A DNA stretch of 64,000 bases from Neisseria perflava (GCF_002863305.2 NZ_CP136962.1:1984001-2048000); one strand, 5' to 3'. Shown: positions 1 to 10,300, counted from the stretch's first letter. Notes: generated by a model not told the origin, from the letters alone. A program made the numbers and translations.

Positions 1-62
1 TTCATACGCTGCATCAAAACAGAGCCGACCATACCGCGCCAGCCGACGAAACCTACTTTCAT
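1..62 (-). CDS. asd: Aspartate-semialdehyde dehydrogenase, N-terminal fragment (cut by window edge)
   Basis: Only the first 20 codons are inside the window. They read MKVGFVGWRGMVGSVLMQRM, which matches the N-terminus of bacterial Asd, including the GxxGxxG-type NADP-binding loop (GWRGMVGS). Asd reduces aspartyl-4-phosphate to aspartate semialdehyde in the cytoplasm, for lysine, threonine, methionine and diaminopimelate synthesis. It is transcribed leftward, divergently from the RDD gene at 304. Identification rests on a short but distinctive stretch. Confidence 0.85.
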   Translation of the reverse strand, partial: MKVGFVGWRGMVGSVLMQRM

Positions 63-303
63 GTGCTACTCCTTGAGAAGAAAATCCGGATAAGTTTATA
101 GTGCATTAACAAAAACCGGAACGGCATCGCCTGCCGCTTTGTTCAGACTTTTGTTAACCCACTATAACAAAGGGGAAAACAAACGTTTTAACGCCGTCTG
201 CGGAAAATGTAAAGGTTTTTATCGAAATTTTTTAGAATGATGGAAAAATAGGTTAAGATGGCAATGAAATTGCATCTCATTGAATAGCACAGAGGAAGAT
301 TAA

Positions 304-891
304 ATGAGCGAAATCAATTTGTCGGATTTGCCTAAAACAGAAATAGTAGATGTCCATATTGCTTCAGTATGGTCACGGGTCGCGGCATATTTGTTGAATT
401 ATTTATTTAATGTAATTATTTTTTTACCCTATTATTATATTTTATATACTGAGACAGCAGCAATTGCCAAGCAGAAAAATATTTCTTTTACACAAGAGCT
501 TATAATAAGTGTCAGCGAGCGGGCCGATATGACACAGATGCTAGGATTGACCTCTATCGTATATTTAATTGTCGGTATTGTTCAGCTTTATTACATGAGC
601 CGCTATGGTCAATCCTTGGGTAAAAAGATCATGGGTATTCGTGTATTGAAAAGCAATGGCAGCAATCCGGGTTTTCTTGGTACGGTATTGGTGCGAGAAG
701 TTGCATGGGGCTTAATTGTACTTGCCATTGTGTTTGCTGCATACTTTGTATTAAAAGGAAACATTTTAATTTATTCACTACTGATTACACTGATCAACTT
801 TATTATGCTCTTCTCGGTCAAACGCGACCGCCGCACGCTCTACGATATGCTGGCCGATACGGTTATCGTCCAATTGCCGCCGCGCCGATAA
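304..891 (+). CDS. RDD family membrane protein
   Basis: A 195-residue integral membrane protein. An N-terminal R (SRVAAYLLNYL) opens the first membrane segment, and a D-rich C-terminal stretch (KRDRRTLYDMLADT) follows the last one, as is usual for the RDD family (PF06271). About four hydrophobic segments are visible near residues 28-48, 80-98, 128-148 and 150-170. GAGGAAG lies just before the ATG. The N-terminal half is A+T-rich compared with the genes around it. Some RDD proteins have been linked to ion or osmotic exchange, but no substrate can be read here. It ends in an inverted DUS pair. Confidence 0.75.
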   Translation: MSEINLSDLPKTEIVDVHIASVWSRVAAYLLNYLFNVIIFLPYYYILYTETAAIAKQKNISFTQELIISVSERADMTQMLGLTSIVYLIVGIVQLYYMSRYGQSLGKKIMGIRVLKSNGSNPGFLGTVLVREVAWGLIVLAIVFAAYFVLKGNILIYSLLITLINFIMLFSVKRDRRTLYDMLADTVIVQLPPRR

Positions 892-928
892 ATCGCTTTT
901 TTGTGTTAAAATCAGCACTTTCCAACAT

Positions 929-961
929 AGGCCGTCTGAAAAAATAGCTTTCAGACGGCCT
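929..961 (+). terminator. Inverted DUS pair behind the RDD gene
   Basis: AGGCCGTCTGAA is followed by its reverse complement with a 9-base loop, 37 bases after the stop codon. Such pairs are classical Neisseria terminators and double as DNA uptake sites. Confidence 0.8.
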
Positions 962-981
962 TTCGACACGCTATTGATTCC

Positions 982-2304
982 ATGAAAAAACATCTGTACC
1001 GCATCACGCTCGTCAGTATTGCCGCAGCCATTCTTGCCGCCTGTCCGAGCAAAAGCATTAAAAACCTTCCCGAAACCGACACCAGCGTTATCAAAGGCCC
1101 TGACCGCCCCACTGGTACGCCCGATCCCGTCGGTACGACAGTGAGCGGGGGAGGAGCAAACTACACCGTAGTTTCCTACAACGAATTGCCGCACTGGGAC
1201 CTCCAACACTTTACCAAAAGCCTGCAGTCTTTCCGCTTAGGCTGTGAAAAACTTAAAAACCGTCAAGGCTGGCAGGACGTTTGTATCCAAGCCATGCAGA
1301 CGCCGGTGCACCATTTCCAAGCCAAGCACTTTTTCGAGCGCTATTTCACCGCATGGCGCGTCGATAACGGCGGCAATCCTGCCGGCACCATTACCGGCTA
1401 TTACGAACCGGTCCTGCACGGCGACGACAAGCCTACAAGCCAATCCCGTTTCCCTATTTACGGCATTCCGAACGATTTCGTTTCCGTTCCGCTGGCTGCA
1501 AACTTGAGGGGCAGCAAAGCCACTGTCCGCATCCGTCAAACCGGCCCAAACAGCGGCGTCATCGACAACAGCGGCACATACACGGCCGATTTGTCCAGAT
1601 TCCCGATTACAGCACGCAGCACCGCGCTGAAAGGCCGTTTTGAAGGCAGCCGTTTTGTTCCTTACTACACCCGCAGCCAAATCAACGGCGGCGCGCTTAA
1701 CGGCAAAGCGCCGATTTTGGGTTACGCAAATGATCCGGTCGAACTTTTCTTTATGCACATTCAAGGTTCAGGCCGTCTGAAAACGCCGTCCGGCAAATAC
1801 ATCCGTGTCGGATTTGCCGATAAAAACGAGCATCCGTATGTTTCCATCGGCCGCTATATGGCGGACAAAGGCTATCTGCCGCTGGGTCAGACCAGCATGC
1901 AGGGCATCAAGGCCTATATGAAGCAAAACCCCGGCCGCCTTGCCGAAGTTTTGGGGCAAAACCCAAGCTACGTTTTCTTCCGCGAGCTGACCGGCAGCGG
2001 CGATTCCGGCCCGGTGGGCGCATTGGGTACGCCGTTGATGGGTGAATACGCCGGTGCCATTGACCGCCACTACATCACGCTTGGCGCACCGCTGTTTGTC
2101 GCCACTGCCCATCCGATCACCAAAAAAGCCCTCAACCGCCTGATTATGGCGCAAGATACCGGCAGCGCGATTAAAGGCGCGGTCCGTGTGGATTATTTCT
2201 GGGGCTATGGCGACGAAGCAGGCGAAGTGGCCGGCAAAATGAAAACCACCGGCTATGTATGGCAGCTTCTGCCCAACGGCATGAAACCGGAATACCGTCC
2301 ATAA
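982..2304 (+). CDS. mltA: Membrane-bound lytic murein transglycosylase A (GNA33-type lipoprotein)
   Basis: MltA cleaves the MurNAc-GlcNAc bond of peptidoglycan with formation of 1,6-anhydroMurNAc, acting from the inner face of the outer membrane. The 440-residue protein starts with a lipoprotein signal ending in LAAC (Cys21). It has the MltA domain with the GYYEP motif (about residues 139-143) and ends with the 3D domain, where QDTGSAIKG and DYFWGYGDEAG carry the acidic active-site residues. The length and sequence match the meningococcal antigen GNA33, whose loss affects septation and membrane integrity. It stands alone between two DUS pairs. Identification is firm. Confidence 0.95.
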   Translation: MKKHLYRITLVSIAAAILAACPSKSIKNLPETDTSVIKGPDRPTGTPDPVGTTVSGGGANYTVVSYNELPHWDLQHFTKSLQSFRLGCEKLKNRQGWQDVCIQAMQTPVHHFQAKHFFERYFTAWRVDNGGNPAGTITGYYEPVLHGDDKPTSQSRFPIYGIPNDFVSVPLAANLRGSKATVRIRQTGPNSGVIDNSGTYTADLSRFPITARSTALKGRFEGSRFVPYYTRSQINGGALNGKAPILGYANDPVELFFMHIQGSGRLKTPSGKYIRVGFADKNEHPYVSIGRYMADKGYLPLGQTSMQGIKAYMKQNPGRLAEVLGQNPSYVFFRELTGSGDSGPVGALGTPLMGEYAGAIDRHYITLGAPLFVATAHPITKKALNRLIMAQDTGSAIKGAVRVDYFWGYGDEAGEVAGKMKTTGYVWQLLPNGMKPEYRP

Positions 2305-2320
2305 ACAGCGGTTTAAAAAA

Positions 2321-2357
2321 AGCCGTCTGAAACCAAGATTCAGGTTTCAGACGGCCT
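2321..2357 (+). terminator. Inverted DUS pair behind mltA
   Basis: GCCGTCTGAAACC and its complement form a stem followed by CTTTTT. It lies between mltA and the 3' end of the opposing RNase P RNA gene, so it may serve both directions. Confidence 0.8.
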
Positions 2358-2409
2358 TTTTATTTCGATAAAAATGCGGCAGGTTTTAAAAACCTGCCGC
2401 GGTATGGGG

Positions 2410-2780
2410 ACATACAGCTCGGACGGTAAGCCGGGTTCTGTCGCGGACAGTCATTCCTCTAGGCACATCATTGCTGGTGTGCTCAAGCAACCTACCCGAA
2501 CGCTCGGCGAGCAGCGTCATCGCGTTCTGTTTGGTCTTGCTCCGAATGGGGTTTAGCCTGCTGCGCTTTGTTACCAAATGCACGGTGCGCTCTTACCGCA
2601 CCTTTTCACCCTTACCTGTTTTGCCCAAAGGCAATCATCGGCGGTATTGCTTTCTGTTCCACTTTCCGTCGCGTTGCCGCGCCCGGCCGTTAGCCGGCAT
2701 TCTGCTCTGTGGAGCCCGGACTTTCCTCCCCGTATGCCTTACGCGATACGCGGCGACTGTCTGTCCGACCTGTATGAGGT
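2410..2780 (-). ncRNA. rnpB: RNase P RNA, bacterial class A
   Basis: Read leftward, the sequence has the conserved GGAGGAAAGTCCGGGCTCC core near its 5' end, ACAGAGCAG soon after, and AGGTAAGGGTGAAAAGGTGCGG in the middle. It ends with the universal AGAGGAATGACTGTCC region. The ends (2411-2424 and 2763-2776) pair as helix P1 over about 14 positions with one mismatch. This RNA is the catalytic part of RNase P, which matures tRNA 5' ends. ORFs crossing it are not genes. Ends are estimated from P1 to within a few bases. Confidence 0.95.
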
Positions 2781-2825
2781 GCGGATTATAACACAGCCGC
2801 CATAAGGTTCAGACGGCCTAAATAT

Positions 2826-3536
2826 TTATTTTTTCTTTTTAAATGCTATTTCGGTCAAACCCAATTCCTGTGCTTTTTTGCGGACTGCGGATTCGGGCAT
2901 TTCGCGTGCCAGACGGCTGGTGCAGTATTCGGTCATGGTGGTGGCGCAGGCTTTGAAGTTGCCGGTAAAGTCGCTGGCGGCACTCAAAAACGGGATGAGG
3001 CGGCCGGCCATGATTTCTTCGGCCGGTGCGTCTGTTTGGGCGGATACGCGTCCGGACTCGACCGCCGAGAAGATTTGTTCGGTAAAGCGTCGGGCGAAGT
3101 TTTCTTCTGTTTGGCAGTCTTGGAATGCGGTGTTTTCATGTTGGCAGACAAGGGTAACTTCGCCTTCTGCTTCTTGCAGCGGTTCGGCCAAATCGAGTTT
3201 GAGGGTTTGCTTGTCGGTTTGCAGCCAGGCGGTGCGGCCTTGGGTTTTGATGATTTTGCCGTAAACGCCGATGGCATCGTTTTTAGGGATGTTTTTCTGT
3301 TCGGCAAGTTGCTGGGCCGAGAATAAGGGGGCTTGTTCGGCAAATGCGCCGCCGGTTTCGTGTTTGAAGTAGGCGGCGAGGTCTTGTTTGATGAGGGCTT
3401 GGGTCAGCAGTTTTTCGCCTTCGGTCAGGCGGTGTGCGAAGCCGTGTGTTTTGGGGGCGGATGCGGCATCCGTGGTGGTCTTGGTGTCCGGTGTGCAGGC
3501 GCTCAGGAGTAAAAGCAGGGGAAGGATGTATTTCAT
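2826..3536 (-). CDS. Putative lipoprotein, unknown function
   Basis: A 236-residue protein with a short lipoprotein signal (KYILPLLLLLSAC, Cys14) and then a Thr/Asp-rich linker. The mature part is charged and mostly helical, with four cysteines (two in CQHENTAFQDCQ, then KACATT and EYCTS) that could form disulfides in the periplasm. It ends in a lysine run. I do not recognise a domain. It is the last of a leftward series with the small lipoprotein at 3591 and ruvA, each separated by a short gap with a DUS. Confidence 0.6.
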   Translation of the reverse strand: MKYILPLLLLLSACTPDTKTTTDAASAPKTHGFAHRLTEGEKLLTQALIKQDLAAYFKHETGGAFAEQAPLFSAQQLAEQKNIPKNDAIGVYGKIIKTQGRTAWLQTDKQTLKLDLAEPLQEAEGEVTLVCQHENTAFQDCQTEENFARRFTEQIFSAVESGRVSAQTDAPAEEIMAGRLIPFLSAASDFTGNFKACATTMTEYCTSRLAREMPESAVRKKAQELGLTEIAFKKKK

Positions 3537-3590
3537 GGTTGGTCTCTCAACAGGCCGTCTGAATATATGGTTTCAAACGGTCAGCGTTGT

Positions 3591-3824
3591 TTATCGATAA
3601 CGATAAACCCGGCGGGGATAAACGGGATAGGCCGGGTAATTGCGGACGGGTTCGCTGTCTTGATAGATGACGGTCATCCCGGGCGGGGCGTTGATGGTCA
3701 CGGTTTTGTTGACGGTGGTTTGCGCGTGGACGGGCAGGTCTAAGACGGCAGTGCGCCCGTACGGAGTCTCGGTATAGACGCACGCGTTTAGAAGCAAGGC
3801 GGCACTCAGGACGGCAGTTTTCAT
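3591..3824 (-). CDS. Small lipoprotein, unknown function
   Basis: A 77-residue protein with lipobox LLNAC (Cys15). The mature part is about 60 residues and ends in a Tyr/Pro/Arg-rich tail (RNYPAYPVYPRRVYRYR). It shares GRTAV and VIYQD, in the same order, with the 94-residue lipoprotein at 27554, so the two look like paralogues. It lies 13 bases downstream of ruvA, which suggests co-transcription. No function is known to me. Confidence 0.6.
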   Translation of the reverse strand: MKTAVLSAALLLNACVYTETPYGRTAVLDLPVHAQTTVNKTVTINAPPGMTVIYQDSEPVRNYPAYPVYPRRVYRYR

Positions 3825-3837
3825 GTTTCAGACGGCC

Positions 3838-4422
3838 TTATTTGAGCAGGTTTTTTAAGGCCAGGCGTACGCCTTCGCCGACTTCCGTGCCTTTGGGAAT
3901 GCCTTTGGTGGCGGCTTTGGCTTCGCGTTCGTTGTAGCCGAGGGCAAGCAGGGTGTTGATGATGTCTTGGCTTTCGTCGGCAACGGTATCAGGGGCAAAC
4001 AGGCCGTCTGAAACGGTATGGGATACGAGTTTGCCACGCAGTTCCAACACCATGCGTTCGGCGGTTTTTTTGCCGATGCCGGGGGCGGAGGAGAGGCGTT
4101 TGACGTCTTCTTCGGCGATGGCTTGCGCCAGCTCGTCGGCATTCATGGCCGACAAAATGCCCAATGCGGTTTTGGCACCGATGCCGCTGACTTTGACCAG
4201 TTGGCGGAAGGTGGCGCGTTCCTCGGCCGAGGCGAAACCAAACAGCAAATGCGCGTCTTCGCGGACGACAAGCTGGGTGTAGAGATGGACAGTTTCGCCA
4301 ACGGGAGGCAGGTTGTAGAAAGTCTGCATGGAAACGTCGGCTTCATAACCGACGCCGTTGACGTCGATAACGACCTGCGGCGGATTTTTTTCAATCAATT
4401 TGCCTGTGAGCCTGCTGATCAT
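3838..4422 (-). CDS. ruvA: Holliday junction DNA helicase subunit RuvA
   Basis: RuvA binds four-way DNA junctions as a tetramer and loads the RuvB motor for branch migration. The 194-residue product has the expected OB-fold N-terminus ([12 protein letters not shown], then VNGVGYE). It has two helix-hairpin-helix motifs ([13 protein letters not shown] and [20 protein letters not shown]), an acidic linker, and domain III (about residues 148-194, [14 protein letters not shown]), which contacts RuvB. The start at MISRL matches the family. ruvB and ruvC are not in the window. Confidence 0.97.
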   Translation of the reverse strand: MISRLTGKLIEKNPPQVVIDVNGVGYEADVSMQTFYNLPPVGETVHLYTQLVVREDAHLLFGFASAEERATFRQLVKVSGIGAKTALGILSAMNADELAQAIAEEDVKRLSSAPGIGKKTAERMVLELRGKLVSHTVSDGLFAPDTVADESQDIINTLLALGYNEREAKAATKGIPKGTEVGEGVRLALKNLLK

Positions 4423-4444
4423 GGTGTTCCCTTGTGATTAAAAA

Positions 4445-4483
4445 AGGCCGTCTGAAACCTTGCAATCGGGTTTCAGACGGCCT
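4445..4483 (-). terminator. Inverted DUS pair between rlpA and ruvA
   Basis: An AG-DUS and its complement with a 15-base loop lie upstream of ruvA and 37 bases beyond the rlpA stop codon. It probably terminates rlpA transcription. Confidence 0.75.
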
Positions 4484-4520
4484 TGTATTGTATCAAACTT
4501 CAGCGCTAACGCGGACGAAA

Positions 4521-5240
4521 TCAGATGGCGGACACCAGATTCAGATGACGGGAGCGTTCGCCTGCTTCGGCGGCACGTTCTTGGCTGCTGAACGGACCCA
4601 TTTTGACAACGTATTCGTAGTTGCGTTTTTCCAGCATGACTTTGCTGTCTGACGGCAGGCTTTGTGCGGCTTGGTTCAGATAAGCCTGCGCTTCGCGTTG
4701 GGTACCGAAGGATTTCAAATCAACAAAAAATTCTTTGTTGTTTGGGGAAATAATGGTTTGAGCGGCGGTTTGGCCGGGGATGATTTGCTCAACTTTGACG
4801 TTGGCCGTACCTTGGTTGATGAAACCCAATTGTTGGGCGGCGGCGCGGGAAACATCGATGACGCGGTTGCCGTGGAAAGGGCCGCGGTCGTTGACACGGA
4901 CGATGACGCTTTTGCCGTTTTGCATATTGGTCACGCGTGCGTAGCTGGGAATAGGGAGGGTTTTGTGGGCGGCGGAGAGGGCATTCATATTGTAACGCTC
5001 GCCGCTGGAAGTTTTACGGCCGTGGAATTGGTTGCCGTACCATGAGGCTTTGCCGGTTTGGCTGAAAGAGGAAACTTGGGTTAGCGGCGTGTAGCGTTTG
5101 CCGGCAACTTTGTAACTGCGGTTGGCAGAAGGATGCAGTTTTTCGACTCGGACCACGCTGTCGGCAACGGCGGCATTGATGGAAAGGACGCCGATGGTGG
5201 CGGCGGCTAAGGAAAGGAGGGTTTTTTTGGTAAAAGTCAA
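4521..5240 (-). CDS. rlpA: RlpA-like double-psi beta-barrel protein with SPOR domain
   Basis: A 239-residue exported protein with a signal peptide ending near AAVADS and no lipobox cysteine. The RlpA domain (about residues 60-150) contains GKASWYGNQFHGRKTSSGE and the family's RVNDRGPF motif, with the Glu and Asp that are catalytic in RlpA transglycosylases. A C-terminal SPOR domain (about residues 165-239) would bind denuded septal peptidoglycan. The likely role is cleavage of naked glycan strands at the division site. Catalysis is inferred from the family and has not been shown for Neisseria here. Confidence 0.85.
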   Translation of the reverse strand: MTFTKKTLLSLAAATIGVLSINAAVADSVVRVEKLHPSANRSYKVAGKRYTPLTQVSSFSQTGKASWYGNQFHGRKTSSGERYNMNALSAAHKTLPIPSYARVTNMQNGKSVIVRVNDRGPFHGNRVIDVSRAAAQQLGFINQGTANVKVEQIIPGQTAAQTIISPNNKEFFVDLKSFGTQREAQAYLNQAAQSLPSDSKVMLEKRNYEYVVKMGPFSSQERAAEAGERSRHLNLVSAI

Positions 5241-5288
5241 AACGGGTTCCGTTCTTGAGTTGATAACGCAGCGGTTTCAGACGGCCTG

Positions 5289-5753
5289 TTATACGCCGCC
5301 GGCAAAACCGTTTTGTCGCCATGCTTCAAACAGAATAACGGCGACGGTATTGGAAAGATTCATGCTCCTGCTGCCGGGCATCATCGGCAGGCGGATTTTT
5401 TGTCCGGCAGGCAGGCTGTCGAGAATTTCGGCAGGCAGGCCGCGCGTTTCGGGACCAAACAGCAACACGTCGCCTTCGCGGAAGGAAACTTCGTCGGGGC
5501 GGGTAGAGCCTTTGGTGGTCAGTGCGAAAATGCGGCGACCTTCGAGTGCCTTGAGGCAGTCTTCGAAATTCTCATGTACCGTCAGTTTGGCAAACTCGTG
5601 ATAATCCAAGCCCGCGCGTTTCATTTTGGACGAATCCAGAGGGAAACCAAGCGGCTTGACCAAGTGCAAATCGGCACCGGTATTGGCGCACAGGCGGATG
5701 ATATTGCCCGTATTGGGCGGGATTTCGGGTTGGTACAAAACTATGGTAAACAT
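5289..5753 (-). CDS. trmL: tRNA (cytidine(34)-2'-O)-methyltransferase
   Basis: TrmL is a SPOUT-class enzyme that 2'-O-methylates the wobble base of tRNA-Leu isoacceptors using S-adenosylmethionine. The 154-residue product begins [22 protein letters not shown], typical of the family. It carries the knot motifs [11 protein letters not shown] and [19 protein letters not shown], which build the cofactor pocket. I place the start at the ATG (5753). A TTG three codons upstream is possible but less like homologues. The next leftward gene, rlpA, is 48 bases away. Confidence 0.92.
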   Translation of the reverse strand: MFTIVLYQPEIPPNTGNIIRLCANTGADLHLVKPLGFPLDSSKMKRAGLDYHEFAKLTVHENFEDCLKALEGRRIFALTTKGSTRPDEVSFREGDVLLFGPETRGLPAEILDSLPAGQKIRLPMMPGSRSMNLSNTVAVILFEAWRQNGFAGGV

Positions 5754-5817
5754 ATAAATCAATCACTTATAGAGTGGCATAATGCCGAAATGTTCCATGG
5801 GTGTCAAAAACTTTAAG

Positions 5818-6534
5818 CTATTTTTTCATTGGCGGCCGCGCCAAAGACCAACAACAAATCCGGCCTGCGCCTGATTTTTTCAGCGTTTTCGCCAATTCGT
5901 CCAAAGTCGAGCCGGTGGTAAAGACATCGTCAATTAACAGAATATTACACGCCTTCGGTAATTCGGCTTTGATTTTAAATGCATTCTTGATATTTCTCCG
6001 ACGTTCGTCGCTTTTCAGCGTACTTTGCGGCTCGCCATGCCGTCTGAAAACCGCGTGGCGCGGCAGCAGCGTCCAGCCGTAGCGTTTTGCCAAAATATCC
6101 GTCAAAGCCTCGCTTTGGTTGAATCCGCGCTTGAGCCGCCGCTCTTTGCTCAAAGGCATGGGCAGGACGAAATCGAAGTGTTCCGTCGCCAGCCAGTCCG
6201 GTGCGTTTTGGCACATCAAATCCGCCAACGGACGGCTCATGCCCAAATCCGCCAAGTGTTTCAGCTCGCGTATCATGCTGCTGACGGGTGGTTCGTAATA
6301 CAGCGAGGCCCACATTCTATCAAATGCGGGCGGCTTTTTCTGACAACTGCCGCACACTGCCCCGCCTGCGATATAGCGGAAACACAAAGGGCAGCTTTGT
6401 GCCGCGTCGATAAAATATTCCGTCAAATCGTTTGCGCAGCCTCGGCAAAGGCCGTCTGAAACGGAATCGTGGCATAATACGCAACGTCGCGCATTGAGCC
6501 GTTTCAAACTGCGCCACCAAGAAAGAACATTCAT
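5818..6534 (-). CDS. comF: ComF family phosphoribosyltransferase-like protein
   Basis: A 238-residue protein. Two N-terminal Cys pairs (CVLC...CRGC and CPLC...CGSC) form a probable zinc-binding region. The phosphoribosyltransferase fold follows, with the PRPP-binding signature [17 protein letters not shown] near residues 198-214. ComF homologues aid uptake of transforming DNA in Bacillus and Haemophilus, and the E. coli homologue is GntX. I chose the ATG at 6534 because GGAG sits six bases upstream. That ATG lies in a CATG shared with the divergent bioH start. An AT-type DUS lies inside the gene near 6038. Confidence 0.85.
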   Translation of the reverse strand: MNVLSWWRSLKRLNARRCVLCHDSVSDGLCRGCANDLTEYFIDAAQSCPLCFRYIAGGAVCGSCQKKPPAFDRMWASLYYEPPVSSMIRELKHLADLGMSRPLADLMCQNAPDWLATEHFDFVLPMPLSKERRLKRGFNQSEALTDILAKRYGWTLLPRHAVFRRHGEPQSTLKSDERRRNIKNAFKIKAELPKACNILLIDDVFTTGSTLDELAKTLKKSGAGRICCWSLARPPMKK

Positions 6535-7279
6535 GCCACACTCCGCCAAAAAAGTTTATCTGATACACGGTTGGGCGGCGAACCGCCATGTATTCGACGA
6601 TTTGATACCGCGCCTGCCTGCCGGTTGGGACGTCCGCGCGCTTGATTTGCCCGGACACGGCGATGCGCCTTTTGCCGAACCGTTTGATATTGCCGCCGTT
6701 GCCGAAGCCTTCGCCGGACAAATCGACACGCCGGCACACATTCTCGGCTGGTCGCTGGGCGGACTGGTTGCCCTGTATCTGACCGCGCTTTATCCCGACA
6801 AAATCCAATCGCTCTGCCTGACGGCAAGTTTTGCCCGATTGACTGCCGACACGGATTATCCCGAAGGCTTGGCACAACCTGCCTTGGGCAAGATGGTCGG
6901 TGCATTTCAGCAGGATTATGCCAAACATATTAAACAGTTTCTACAACTGCAACTGCTGCACACGCCCCATTCCGGCGAAATCTTAAACCGGGTGCTGCCC
7001 GATTTGGCACGCTGCGGCACGCCATCCGCCTTACAGGCCGCGCTTGAAGCGGTCAACCATGCTGATGCGCGTCCGCTGTTGCCGCTGATTCAGACGCCGT
7101 CATTGCTGGTGTTTGGACAGAAAGACGCCATCACGCCGCCGCGCATGGGCGAATATTTACACCGCCATTTGAGCAACAGCGAGCTGGTCCTTATCGACAA
7201 AGCCGCACACGCGCCCTTTTTAAGCCATGCCGACGAATTTGCCGAAATTTACCGCGGTTTTGTTGAGAAGGTTGTCTGA
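6533..7279 (+). CDS. bioH: Pimeloyl-[ACP] methyl ester carboxylesterase
   Basis: BioH frees pimeloyl-ACP from its methyl ester, ending the BioC-BioH route to the biotin precursor. The 248-residue alpha/beta hydrolase has the oxyanion region LIHGWAAN, the nucleophile elbow GWSLGG (Ser74), the Asp in [10 protein letters not shown] and the His in KAAHAPFL. The start at MPHSAKK is preferred over an ATG 13 codons upstream that would lie inside comF. Its expected partner bioC begins at 17507, so the 10-kb island has probably separated the two. No terminator is visible before the island. Confidence 0.9.
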   Translation: MPHSAKKVYLIHGWAANRHVFDDLIPRLPAGWDVRALDLPGHGDAPFAEPFDIAAVAEAFAGQIDTPAHILGWSLGGLVALYLTALYPDKIQSLCLTASFARLTADTDYPEGLAQPALGKMVGAFQQDYAKHIKQFLQLQLLHTPHSGEILNRVLPDLARCGTPSALQAALEAVNHADARPLLPLIQTPSLLVFGQKDAITPPRMGEYLHRHLSNSELVLIDKAAHAPFLSHADEFAEIYRGFVEKVV

Positions 7280-7310
7280 AAAATATCTATATTACAAAAT
7301 ATTAAAATAC

Positions 7311-7341
7311 AATTGCATTGCAATTTAGATAAGTTTTATCT
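7311..7341 (+). promoter_or_regulatory. Two dyad-symmetric sites ahead of the island operon
   Basis: Two perfect palindromes lie in the A+T-rich leader: AATTGCATTGCAATT (7311-7325, 7-base arms) and AGATAAGTTTTATCT (7327-7341, 6-base arms). A partial copy of the second (TTTTATCT) follows at 7347-7354. They end about 30 bases before the first start codon, where a repressor would act. AAAGGGA at 7357-7363 is the ribosome-binding site. That they are operators is inference. Confidence 0.4.
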
Positions 7342-7371
7342 TTAAATTTTATCTTAAAGGGACTATTAAAC

Positions 7372-10300
7372 ATGACTGGAAAGACTGTTTATTTTCGCCT
7401 ACCCGAAACCGAACAAAAACATAAAAATTCTGTAACACAAGAAATGCTCGGGAAAAGTATTTCCCGTGCTTTTCGTTCCTACAAAGCGCAATTTCCGCAA
7501 TATTCAAGCAAAGAATATGAAACTGTTGCGAAACAGTTTTGCGAAGATTTCTTCTTAGCCGATGAAGCAATAGTTGCTAACTTTGCCAATCTTTCTTTGC
7601 AAGATAATTCGGAAAAAAAAATTTCTTTATCTATTCGAATTTCTTCCCATCCTGTTTTCAATCAACATATTCCTCATAACATCGCGGTAGCAGTTATTGG
7701 ATATTGTCCGACAGCAACTGTTAGTCCTGTTTTTATTCCTGAACGAGTATTTCTCACACATGGAGGAATGGATGCGACTGCTTATGAAAAGCAAGTTGAA
7801 ACTCATTTTTATCAGTTACAGGAAAATTCATATCCGCCTCGTAGTCAACCTAATTTGCTTTCCTCTGATTTTACAAAATCCCTACCGGCATATGCCGCTA
7901 AAACTAAAGAACGCTTGTCGGGTTGGTTAGACTTTTTGACCTTTAAAAATAAGTTAATCAAACACAAAACTCAGGGGTTACGATACCTGCATTGGCAGTT
8001 CAATGAACAAACAGGGCAGGTACACTTTTTGGTCATTGCGGAAGATGAACAGGTATTGAAAAAAGCACGTGCCGCATTTAGCCGTCAAAACCTGCATGCT
8101 TTTAAAAGAGAAACTTCCGATCAACCCTTCCGTTTTTTACTACCTCAAAAAGACGCCTCGCGTGTGGAGAGTGCTTTCTCACAATTAGGGCAACTTGCGA
8201 AAGACGGTGTCAAAATTATCCAATTCAACCATTCCGATAAAGCAAAGGTGAAGGTTTGTGAGGATTATCGTAAAGCGTTGCAACAAGAAAATGCAGGTGA
8301 AAAAAATCAATTTGATTTCAGCAAGGCGGTATTTGCCGATGTTTTTGTCGATATTTCCGAAGAGTTGAACAATAAAATTTCTCAATTTGAAGATAATACC
8401 GATTCAGATAAGCAGGACGGTAACCAACATTCCCGCCAAGATAAAATTAATCATTTGTTCCGAAATCTTCCCAAAAACGGTTTCTTGTCTATTTCTTTAG
8501 TCGGCGATTTAGCATTGATTGAGCGTCATCGCCGGGCGGTAAAAAACCTGCAACAAAATGAAGGTTGTTATGCGCCGTATCTTTCAAGTTATCTGTTTGA
8601 TATTGAAAATGCCAACCGGCCAAACGAGATTCCCGAAATTACCGAATGGGAAAATAAGAGTTTAAATGACAAACAAAAATCTGCCGTACAAAAAATGCTG
8701 GCGGCACCTGATATATGTTTGATTCAGGGGCCACCGGGAACCGGCAAAACCACGGTCATCGCCGAGGCCTGCCTACAATTTGCCAAGCGCGGAGAAACGG
8801 TCTTGCTTGCAAGCCAAGCTCACGACGCATTGGATAATGCTTTGTCGCGCCTGCAAAACCATCCTGAATTAAGGGCTGTCCGTTTAGCAAAAAGTGCCAA
8901 CCGCATTACGGAAGAAGGTAAACAATTTACCGGCGAAAGTATATTGAGCAAACATTATGTATCGTTGCGCAATTATGTAGACAAAGAATACCTGCAACCG
9001 TTTAATGAGTTGTCGGGTGAAACTGAAAAACTGCGCGAATGGGTACGACAGGCTGAATTTGTGGCACATGATTTGCAACAGCTTCGTGCAGAATACCGTA
9101 CCAATCAAGGTCGTCTGAAACAAGCAGAGCAGGCACTTATCCAAGCCAAAATTGAGTTTGATGAACAGCAGGATATTTTCAGACGACATAGCCGCGATAT
9201 AGAAAACATTGCACAGCTTATCGGCTTACTCAATGAGAAAAATTCCGGTGAAGCCTTGCGTAACAGCGATTTTGTTTTACCCGAAACACTTTATCCATTA
9301 GTAGAACATCTTACCAACCTTGAGCATTTGCATATCAACCAACCGTTTTCTTACGAGCGGTTTCTTGCTGAAAGCGAAAACCAAGCTGCCATTCTTTATG
9401 CACTGATTCAACGTTATCAGCGTATCCAGGCAGTTTTGCCGAAAATGGAAGCAGATTTAGCACGATTGAACAGTGGCAATGGCACGATGGGGACAGATAC
9501 GAAAACATTACTGGAAATAGAACGGTTACAGCAGGAAATTACTGACATCAAAAACAAAATGGAAATGGAAGAAGACGACAGCGATAAGTTTTACGCCCAA
9601 TGGAAAGAAAAGCGAAAAGAATTAGGTCGTCTGAAAGATAAACCATCGGACGGTCTAAATCTCGAACCTTACCAAATTTTTAACGATGCAGAACGTTTTA
9701 CGCAAAATAATCCTGCAATGCTCAAACCGTTGCTGATACAGCGCGTTCAAAATCTAACCATATTCCAACAGCAATATCAGACATTGGTACAAGCCACAGT
9801 TTGGGATTTGAACAATCAGTTGCAAGGCTATGATTTGCAACCGCCAAGTGATAAAACCATGCAGGAAAAGCAAGCTGACCTTGAGTCACTAGAAGAGATT
9901 AAATATCAAATTACCGAACGAGGTCGTCTGAAAAAACAACAGTCAGCACAAATACTTATCGATGGCGGGTTTTCTGCCGAAGCAGACTTTTTGGCAGAAT
10001 TTGCCACACAGCAAAGCCGTTTGAACTTATTAGAAAGAGAACTGCAAACCCTGCAAACACAAAACCAAGATTTTATGCCTTTATTCTCCCGTTGGCAGGA
10101 AATCCTGAAAGAGCCGGAAAAAAGAGCGGAAAAAGATTGGAGCGAATTGGAAAAGCCATTTGTGGAAAGTTGCAATCTGGTTGCCATTACCTGCAACGAA
10201 AACGAGCGGACACTAACCGATAATGATTTTGACGGTTTTGATGTAGTCATTATCGACGAGGTATCCAAAGCTACACCGTTGGAAATGTTGCTGCCTCTTA

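Noticed and set aside
2374..2805. Short open frames over rnpB
   Set aside because: The region is RNase P RNA with its conserved core and P1 helix.
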